A model generated the notes under the pieces. That model was given only the letters and a program-made list of their open reading frames with translations. It ran no database searches and was not told the origin of the DNA. 5,236 nt of DNA, taken from the NCBI GenBank assembly GCA_030596405.1, contig JAUVKB010000152.1:1-5236 (forward strand). The letters are read 5' to 3'. This stretch comes from Deltaproteobacteria bacterium (GTDB lineage: Bacteria > Desulfobacterota > Desulfobacteria > Desulfobacterales > JAUVKB01). Each line of letters starts with the position of its first letter. Position 1 is the first letter of the stretch. Made by a program: the position numbers and the translations under genes. This document shows positions 1 through 4,041 of this stretch, one piece after another.

Positions 1-65
1 AAAAGCAAGAAAAAAAATTTCTCCACAAATAGCCGAGCGTTAAATAATTTTTAAAACAAACTATC

Positions 66-114
66 AAAACTAAAGGGCAGGGGTAACTCCCTGCCCTTTA
101 GTTTTAGCTTTTTT
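66..114. terminator. Strong intrinsic terminator, possibly bidirectional
   Basis: A perfect 17-bp inverted repeat (66-82 paired with 89-105) encloses a 6-nt loop. The stem core is GC-rich (AAAGGGCAGGG) and its outer end is AAAAC/GTTTT. On the + strand it is followed by six T's at 109-114. On the - strand the stem itself ends in TTTT. It could therefore end a + strand gene entering from the left and a - strand gene ending at 127. Confidence 0.8.
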
Positions 115-126
115 CAACGTTTATGC

Positions 127-345
127 CTATACAGAACTTTTTAGAATTCCCATCATCCGGTTCATAACCTTTTGTACTTCTTTGCGATTCAACCTTTTAT
201 ACATAAATTCTACAGATCTAATCCCCTGTCTGCCAGGAAGATGTTTATCTGAAGGAACTTGTCTGGTATATTCATCTGAACTTAGGTCCGTGCCGGGAGT
301 GTTTCCGGGCTTAAGGAATTGAATAAATACCCATATTGCGGGCAC
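127..345 (-). CDS. Doubtful small hypothetical protein (72 aa)
   Basis: This is an open frame of 72 codons with a GTG start (343-345) and a TAG stop 12 nt before the 66-114 terminator. I do not recognise the product. It has a short hydrophobic start (AIWVFIQFL, residues 3-11), a Pro/Gly/Asp-rich middle, and a basic, probably helical C-terminus (about residues 49-72). No Shine-Dalgarno sequence precedes the GTG. Reading further upstream in the same frame, past TAA at 352-354, gives more hydrophobic sequence, so this may be the tail of a decayed gene. For it: the well-placed terminator. Against it: poor start signals, short length and no recognised family. It may not be expressed. Confidence 0.2.
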   Translation of the reverse strand: MPAIWVFIQFLKPGNTPGTDLSSDEYTRQVPSDKHLPGRQGIRSVEFMYKRLNRKEVQKVMNRMMGILKSSV

Positions 346-445
346 AACGCATTACCAGGCTGTTGCCGGAAGTATCGCTGAAAAAACTTATAGCCGCTTA
401 GCGTTTATGAAGTCTTTTTTTAAAAAAAGTAAAAGAAAAAAAAGA

Positions 446-475
446 TTGATCGACAGTCGATATCCGGTTTATATA
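446..475 (+). promoter_or_regulatory. Putative sigma70 promoter for the YvlD-like gene
   Basis: A -35-like TTGATC (446-451) is followed, after 17-18 nt, by TTATAT/TATATA (469-475). A 13-nt perfect palindrome, ATCGACAGTCGAT (449-461), overlaps the -35 box and start of the spacer and could be a small operator. The expected transcript start is about 35 nt before the gene. This rests on consensus matching in AT-rich DNA only. Confidence 0.35.
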
Positions 476-515
476 AAAATTAATAATTTTAGAAATGTTT
501 TAGGGAGATACAAAA

Positions 516-905
516 ATGCGCGGATTTTTGATTCGATGGATAATTAATGCTCTTGCCCTGGCAGTTGCAGCATGGCTGCTGAAAGGCATTGTTGTCGGCA
601 GCTATACTTCTCTTATTGTCGCGGCCCTGGTTATCGGCCTTTTGAATGCATTTGTTCGACCCGTTGTTCTGCTTTTAACCTTACCCCTTAATATCCTCAC
701 TCTGGGTTTGTTTACCTTTGTAGTTAACGGAGCAATGATACTTTTGGCTGGTGATGTGGTTCGCGGTTTTGAGGTAACCGGATTTTTTTCCGCTGTTTTT
801 GGCTCAATAATTATGGGGGGTGTCAGTTTTTTTCTTAATCTTTTTATCAGCGATAACGGCCGTATTGAAAACATGTTAATGATAACCGGTAAACGCCGAG
901 GTTAA
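516..905 (+). CDS. YvlD-like membrane protein, phage holin family 4 superfamily (PF04020)
   Basis: This 129-residue integral membrane protein has four predicted membrane segments (about residues 5-26, 32-54, 58-78 and 90-111). The family hallmark is clear at 41-72: GLLNAFVRPV, then TLPLNILTLG, then a hydrophobic stretch ending NG. The length matches the usual 110-130 residues. The C-terminus is polar and basic (ending GKRRG). Members are named after a mycobacteriophage protein, but most are chromosomal and of unknown biochemical function; Bacillus YvlD is linked to envelope-stress genes. No phage genes are nearby, so a holin role is not supported here. The ATG is preceded by AGGGAGA (502-508) at good spacing, the best start signal in this part of the window. 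It appears to be a single-gene unit. Confidence 0.85.
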   Translation: MRGFLIRWIINALALAVAAWLLKGIVVGSYTSLIVAALVIGLLNAFVRPVVLLLTLPLNILTLGLFTFVVNGAMILLAGDVVRGFEVTGFFSAVFGSIIMGGVSFFLNLFISDNGRIENMLMITGKRRG

Positions 906-944
906 AGAAAGTGCCCATTATATGAAATTGTTATAAAACTGTAT

Positions 945-979
945 CGATCTCAAATTATGCGGATTTCGAGATTGTTTTT
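945..979 (+). terminator. Possible intrinsic terminator after the YvlD-like gene
   Basis: Bases 945-955 can pair with 963-974 through about 11 pairs (one G-U, one bulged C at 967) around a 7-nt loop, followed by TTTTT at 975-979. It lies 40 nt after the stop at 905. The stem is weak and overlaps the start of the TrkH-like remnant, so the T-run may be leftover coding sequence instead. Confidence 0.3.
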
Positions 980-1068
980 CCAGTCTCCCGCCCGCATTAT
1001 AATAGTCGGATTCGCAATCCTTAATCTTTATCGGAACCCTCTTGTTGATGTTGCCTGTTTACACTTGA
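957..1068 (+). pseudogene. Frameshifted N-terminal fragment of a TrkH/KtrB-type K+ transporter
   Basis: Two adjoining frames together give the start of a Trk/Ktr membrane subunit. From ATG 957 the frame reads MRISRLFFQ, then SPARIIIVGFAIL (to about 1022). The next frame, from 1024, reads IFIGTLLLMLPVYT and stops at TGA 1066-1068. Joined, SPARIIIVGFAIL + IFIGTLLLMLP matches the conserved first membrane segment of the family (pattern SPxRxLxLGFxLLIxIGTLLLxLP). One extra base around 1017-1024 accounts for the shift. About 37 of the usual 430-490 residues remain. The next conserved block (SFIDALFTATSAVCVTG) is not convincingly present; the palindromic element begins 33 nt later. Such proteins import potassium with a TrkA/KtrA partner, but this piece cannot function. 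Identification is from remembered family motifs. Confidence 0.5.
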
Positions 1069-1100
1069 ATAAAAATATGGCATAAAATTATGTTAGAAGT

Positions 1101-1233
1101 TAATATTGATGGTCTCTTAAAAAGTCGGAAAATCGATGTTTTACCACAATATATTGATTGGCAAATAGATAAAGTGGCTATATATTGTGGTCAAAATAAA
1201 ATGTGGGGATTTTTTACGAGTTCATCAATATTA
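1101..1233. repeat. 133-bp MITE/REP-like palindromic element with terminal inverted repeats
   Basis: Bases 1101-1126 and the reverse complement of 1208-1233 match at 22 of 26 positions, including the first 11 (TAATATTGATG) and a shared TAAAAA. Inside lies a perfect 12-bp inverted repeat, ACCACAATATAT at 1143-1154 and its complement at 1180-1191. Spacing is exactly symmetrical: 26 + 16 + 12 + 25 (centre) + 12 + 16 + 26. The whole unit could fold into one long hairpin. It codes for no transposase, so if mobile it would depend on an enzyme elsewhere. A TA or TTA target duplication at the ends is possible but not clear. It sits between a decayed gene and dtd, a typical place for such elements. 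Confidence 0.6.
1158..1186 (+). promoter_or_regulatory. Putative promoter inside the palindromic element, facing dtd
   Basis: TTGGCA (1158-1163) and TATATT (1181-1186) are separated by 17 nt; each matches the sigma70 consensus at five of six positions. The -10 box lies in the right inner arm of the element. Transcripts would begin near 1193, about 116 nt before dtd. No better promoter is visible between 1234 and 1308. Confidence 0.35.
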
Positions 1234-1308
1234 TTTACGGATAAGTTCTAAGTAGAACAAACCGATGGTGGCGTAACGTTTTGCCGATTTTTTTCAAAAA
1301 AGCTGATT

Positions 1309-1749
1309 ATGCGCGCAGTCATACAAAGAGTAAAAACAGGTTCCGTATCTGTAGAAAACAGGATAATCGGAAAGATCGACGAGGGTCTTCTCGTGCTTCT
1401 CGGCGTATCTAAAGAAGATAAGGCGGGTGATGCCGGTTATCTTGCGGATAAAATTGTTAATTTGAGAATTTTTGAAGATGAAAACGGCAAGATGAACAGG
1501 TCTTTGCTTGAAACAGGCGGCGAGATGCTTGTAGTATCCCAGTTTACGGTGCTGGGCGATTGTAAAAAGGGAAGGCGGCCCTCATTTGTAAATGCCGCAG
1601 GGCCTGATAAGGCCTATGAGCTTTACGAATATTTTATAAACCAGGTCATTCAAAAAGGGGTTGTGGTCAAAACCGGGCAATTTCGTGCCATGATGGACGT
1701 ATCTTTAGTAAATGATGGCCCTGTGACACTTATTGTGGAAAGCAAATAG
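1309..1749 (+). CDS. dtd: D-aminoacyl-tRNA deacylase
   Basis: DTD hydrolyses D-amino acids (and glycine mischarged on tRNA-Ala) from tRNA, preventing their use in translation. It is a cytoplasmic homodimer with an RNA-based catalytic mechanism. The 146-residue product has the standard length and the canonical start MRAVIQRV. The active-site motif SQFTV is at 77-81 (usually SQFTL), the GRRPSF segment at 88-93, and the NDGPVT motif at 135-140 carries the Gly-Pro pair (137-138) that screens against L-amino acids. The family start fixes the ATG at 1309, yet no Shine-Dalgarno sequence precedes it (only AAAAAAGCTGATT). It is followed by a 103-nt gap and a separate promoter for folD, so the two are probably not one operon. 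No clear terminator separates them, so read-through is possible. Confidence 0.95.
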   Translation: MRAVIQRVKTGSVSVENRIIGKIDEGLLVLLGVSKEDKAGDAGYLADKIVNLRIFEDENGKMNRSLLETGGEMLVVSQFTVLGDCKKGRRPSFVNAAGPDKAYELYEYFINQVIQKGVVVKTGQFRAMMDVSLVNDGPVTLIVESK

Positions 1750-1766
1750 TCCAAGCAACCTGTTTC

Positions 1767-1796
1767 TTGACTTTTAGAATTATATTAAACTAAAAT
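1767..1796 (+). promoter_or_regulatory. Putative sigma70 promoter of folD
   Basis: TTGACT (1767-1772) and TAAAAT (1791-1796), each five of six to consensus, are separated by 18 nt. Transcription would start near 1803, giving a leader of about 50 nt before folD. The box begins 18 nt after the dtd stop. Confidence 0.5.
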
Positions 1797-1852
1797 TATT
1801 ATGTGACAGTCTATCAGGAAAAATACAACCAACTTATGAAAGGAGATTTAAA

Positions 1853-2761
1853 ATGTCAGCAAAGCTAATCAAGGGGACTGATATCCGTGAGGAAATTCTT
1901 GAAGAGATTAAGGCCGAGGTTGAGCAGATAAAAGAGAAACATGGTGTTGTTCCAGGTCTTGTAACTATTTTAGTCGGTGAAAGCCCGGCTTCAATATCTT
2001 ACGTAACCCTGAAAATCAAAACAGCTCACAGGGTCGGCTTCAATGAAATACAGGATAGCCAGTCCGTAGATATTTCTGAGGCTGATCTTCTGGCTCTTAT
2101 CGACAAATACAACAAAGATGACTCTATTAACGGCATCCTTGTGCAATTGCCGCTCCCGAAGCAGATTAACGAAAAGAAGGTGCTTAACGCGATTAATCCG
2201 GACAAGGATGTGGATGGATTCCATCCGGTAAACGTGGGTCGTCTTATGATAGGCGGCGATGGGGTGAAGTTTCCTCCGTGTACGCCCGCCGGCATTCAGG
2301 AAATGATCGTGCGCGCAGGGGTTGAGACAAGCGGCGCCGAGGTCGTTGTTGTAGGGCGTTCAAACATAGTGGGCAAGCCGATAGCTAATATGATGCTGCA
2401 AAAAGGAGATGGAGCCAATTCAACCGTAACCGTTGTTCATACGCGGACAAAAAACATGGATGAACATTGCAAGCGAGCGGACATTTTAATCGTTGCCGCC
2501 GGCGTGCCGGGGCTTGTAAAACCCGAATGGATAAAACCCGGTGCATGCGTAATAGATGTAGGCGTCAACAGGGTCGGTGAAAAACCGAGCAAGAAAGATC
2601 CAAGCAGGATGGTTGCAATCTTAAAGGGCGATGTCGATTTTGACGCAGCCAGGGAGATCGCAGGATCTATTACTCCCGTGCCCGGCGGAGTAGGCCCCAT
2701 GACCATCACCATGCTTATGAAAAATACACTCAAGTCGCTTAAATTCAAGTTGGGGATTTAA
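1853..2761 (+). CDS. folD: Bifunctional methylene-THF dehydrogenase / methenyl-THF cyclohydrolase
   Basis: FolD interconverts 5,10-methylene-, 5,10-methenyl- and 10-formyl-tetrahydrofolate, using NAD(P)+, in the cytoplasm. It supplies purine and formyl-Met synthesis and, in acetogens and many sulfate reducers, the methyl branch of the Wood-Ljungdahl pathway. The catalytic residues fall at the E. coli positions: Y50 and K54 (YVTLK) and D121 (DVDGFHP). Other marks are VQLPLP (97-102), PCTPAG (142-147), the nucleotide-binding VVVGRSNIVGKP (165-176) and TPVPGGVGPMT (274-284). At 302 residues it is about 14 longer than the E. coli enzyme; much of the excess is a Lys/Pro/Asp-rich insertion after DVGVNRVG (about 240-255). 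AAGGAG (1840-1845) lies 7 nt before the ATG. It appears to be monocistronic, with its own promoter and terminator. Confidence 0.97.
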   Translation: MSAKLIKGTDIREEILEEIKAEVEQIKEKHGVVPGLVTILVGESPASISYVTLKIKTAHRVGFNEIQDSQSVDISEADLLALIDKYNKDDSINGILVQLPLPKQINEKKVLNAINPDKDVDGFHPVNVGRLMIGGDGVKFPPCTPAGIQEMIVRAGVETSGAEVVVVGRSNIVGKPIANMMLQKGDGANSTVTVVHTRTKNMDEHCKRADILIVAAGVPGLVKPEWIKPGACVIDVGVNRVGEKPSKKDPSRMVAILKGDVDFDAAREIAGSITPVPGGVGPMTITMLMKNTLKSLKFKLGI

Positions 2762-2775
2762 TACGGATTTTAATT

Positions 2776-2817
2776 AATGAGGAGGAATATATCGATATAT
2801 TCCTCCTCATTTTATTT
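2776..2817 (+). terminator. Intrinsic terminator of folD, a 36-nt perfect palindrome
   Basis: Bases 2776-2793 are exactly complementary to 2794-2811 with no mismatch. As RNA this gives a stem of about 16 bp with a UCGA tetraloop, then TTTT-A-TTT (2810-2817). It begins 15 nt after the folD stop. The left arm contains GAGGAGGAAT, a Shine-Dalgarno-like string, but no start codon follows. Confidence 0.8.
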
Positions 2818-2842
2818 CGGCATTTTACGAGATTATCGAATC

Positions 2843-2870
2843 TTGACAATTTTATAATTTTTTTGATAAT
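2843..2870 (+). promoter_or_regulatory. Putative sigma70 promoter of the M23 peptidase gene
   Basis: A perfect -35 box, TTGACA (2843-2848), is followed after 16 nt by GATAAT (2865-2870, five of six). The spacer is almost pure A/T. Transcription would start near 2877, leaving a leader of about 60 nt. Confidence 0.6.
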
Positions 2871-2938
2871 GTAATGTTTAATTATTCATGTTTCGTTGAT
2901 TTTGCAAGACAGGACCTGAAAATTTTCATCTGTTAATT

Positions 2939-3865
2939 ATGCAAAAGAAAATCACATTTTTTATTTTTGATGACAGGGGAACTAATACAAAGCGGATAAC
3001 CGTAGATAAGGCTTTTCTTTCCTTTTTAAGTCTTTTTGCCGTAGCTTGTATGGTCTTTTTTGTTTTTTTTATCTATGATTACAATAAGCTTAGAAAAGAC
3101 CTTGTTAATAAGTGTAATCTTGAGGCTGAAATTTCCAGTCAACTGGGCGAAATTGCTGATCAGCGCAAGCAGATTCAGAATTTTGCAAATAAGATCAATA
3201 GCTTAAAAGCAGAGTTGGTTGTTTTAAACAATTTTGAAAAAAAGATACGTATTTTAGCCGATATTGATAAAACCGATGGCCGGAGCAATATTTTCGGTGT
3301 TGGCGGGTCGATGCCTGAAAATCTTGACCCGAATATTCAGCTTGCAAAAAGTCATAACGGCCTGTCGCGTGAAATGCATGACAGGCTGGTTCAGCTTAGC
3401 CTTGCCTCAATAAAACAGAAAGAAGATTTTGAGGCGCTCTATGAAGAACTTGAAGAGAAACGGAATGTTTTGGCCGCAACACCTTCAATCTGTCCGACAA
3501 AGGGATGGATATCATCCAGATTCGGATACCGCAAATCTCCATTTACCGGACAGCGTGAACTCCATAAAGGCTTGGATATAGCTGCGTTTAAAGGGACGCC
3601 GATTATTGCTACTGCCGACGGAATCGTAACCCGTGTTGGGTCGAAAGGGTCGCTGGGCAAATTGATTGTAATCGATCACGGCTATGGGATAATGACCCGT
3701 TATGCTCATATTCAAAAGGCGTTAAAAAAACGCGGGGACACGGTGAAAAGGGGGGAAGCCATTGCATTTGTCGGCAATACCGGTCGGAGCACGGGGCCCC
3801 ATCTTCACTATGAGGTTCTGCTTAATGGAGTTCAGGTTAATCCTGGGAAATATATATTAAATTAA
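2939..3865 (+). CDS. Membrane-anchored M23 (LytM-type) peptidoglycan endopeptidase
   Basis: This is a 308-residue zinc peptidase expected to cut peptide cross-links of peptidoglycan in the periplasm, or to act there as a regulator. It has a short cytoplasmic N-terminus (1-23) and one membrane segment (about 25-46, uncleaved anchor). A coiled-coil-prone region follows (about 48-110 and 140-180). The M23 domain (about 185-305) has HKGLD (zinc ligands H209 and D213), H257 in RYAH, and HLHYE (H288, zinc ligand H290). All key residues are present, so it should be active. The start MQKKITFFIFDD resembles the usual opening of such proteins and supports the ATG at 2939, although no Shine-Dalgarno sequence precedes it. 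It lies 176 nt upstream of secA, an order I recall from other Desulfobacterota. The substrate bond cannot be read from the sequence. Confidence 0.92.
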   Translation: MQKKITFFIFDDRGTNTKRITVDKAFLSFLSLFAVACMVFFVFFIYDYNKLRKDLVNKCNLEAEISSQLGEIADQRKQIQNFANKINSLKAELVVLNNFEKKIRILADIDKTDGRSNIFGVGGSMPENLDPNIQLAKSHNGLSREMHDRLVQLSLASIKQKEDFEALYEELEEKRNVLAATPSICPTKGWISSRFGYRKSPFTGQRELHKGLDIAAFKGTPIIATADGIVTRVGSKGSLGKLIVIDHGYGIMTRYAHIQKALKKRGDTVKRGEAIAFVGNTGRSTGPHLHYEVLLNGVQVNPGKYILN

Positions 3866-3944
3866 TCGTATTGATCACATTGTCGTAAATGTCCCGGATG
3901 TTTTTTTTTATTCTTTCCTCACTATATTCTCAGCGCCTGAATGA
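3861..3944 (+). pseudogene. Possible N-terminal remnant of a glyoxalase/VOC-fold protein
   Basis: In the frame beginning at 3861 the translation is INRIDHIVVNVPDV (to 3902), then FFYSFLTIFSAPE and a TGA stop at 3942-3944. The first 14 residues fit the opening strand of vicinal-oxygen-chelate (glyoxalase I/bleomycin resistance) proteins, including the metal-ligand His in the IDHIVxNVxD pattern. No ATG, GTG or TTG starts this frame after the stop at 3858-3860. The similarity ends at a run of nine T's (3901-3909). The other frames downstream show no continuation I can recognise. It overlaps the last codon and stop of the M23 gene by 5 nt. A short stretch like this could arise by chance. Confidence 0.3.
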
Positions 3945-4017
3945 AGAGCTCCTTTCGAGCCTATTTTTTTGGCAATTATATCCCGGTTTGATGTATTCGG
4001 GTTTGACTGATAAATAA
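3889..4017 (+). CDS. Possible 42-codon upstream ORF before secA
   Basis: An ATG-started frame encodes 42 residues: MSRMFFFILSSLYSQRL, then a polar NEE, a second hydrophobic stretch (LLSSLFFWQLYPGLMYSG) and LTDK. It stops 24 nt before secA. Gammaproteobacteria use a secreted arrest peptide (SecM) or VemP-type leader in comparable positions to control Sec genes, which is why it is listed. It has no Shine-Dalgarno sequence and no recognised arrest motif, and it overlaps the VOC-like remnant in another frame. The putative secA promoter lies within it and would bypass it. Likely not a real gene unless it proves conserved. Confidence 0.15.
   Translation: MSRMFFFILSSLYSQRLNEELLSSLFFWQLYPGLMYSGLTDK
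3988..4016 (+). promoter_or_regulatory. Putative secA promoter with extended -10
   Basis: TTGATG (3988-3993) is followed after 17 nt by TAAATA (4011-4016), which is preceded by TG at 4008-4009, as in extended -10 promoters. Transcription would start near 4023, only about 20 nt before the secA ATG. A second -35-like TTGACT (4003-4008) has no good partner at normal spacing. Confidence 0.3.
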
Positions 4018-4041
4018 TTTCCAACAAAAATTATATTATAT

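Noticed and set aside
1..54. An open + strand frame from the window edge to TAA at 52-54, just before the 66-114 terminator, possibly the tail of an upstream gene.
   Set aside because: Only 17 low-complexity residues (KSKKKNFS...) are visible, which is too little to call a gene, although the terminator position fits.
414..429. CTTTTTTTAAAAAAAG palindrome followed by A-rich sequence, considered as a terminator or element end.
   Set aside because: A pure A/T stem with no GC core makes a poor terminator, and its position 102 nt before an ATG fits an A/T-rich promoter-upstream region.
516..905. Evidence of a prophage from the 'phage holin' family name.
   Set aside because: The family is mostly chromosomal, there is no endolysin, integrase or structural gene nearby, and the neighbours are housekeeping genes.
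1008..1020. GGATT-CGC-AATCC short inverted repeat.
   Set aside because: A 5-bp arm is expected by chance, and it falls inside the TrkH-like coding remnant.
1090..1251. A 53-codon ATG-started + strand ORF (MLEVNIDGLL...FTDKF).
   Set aside because: It almost exactly covers the palindromic element, has no Shine-Dalgarno sequence, and resembles no family I know. The open frame is better explained by the low-GC inverted repeats.
1991..2748. Several long open frames on the - strand within folD, and similar ones opposite the YvlD-like, M23 and secA genes.
   Set aside because: They overlap clearly identified genes, have no start signals and show no family motifs; they are reading-frame shadows.
3877..3909. 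ACAT...ATGT mini-stem followed by nine T's as a terminator of the M23 gene.
   Set aside because: The stem is only about 5 bp and is separated from the T-run by CCCGGATG, so it is not a convincing intrinsic terminator.
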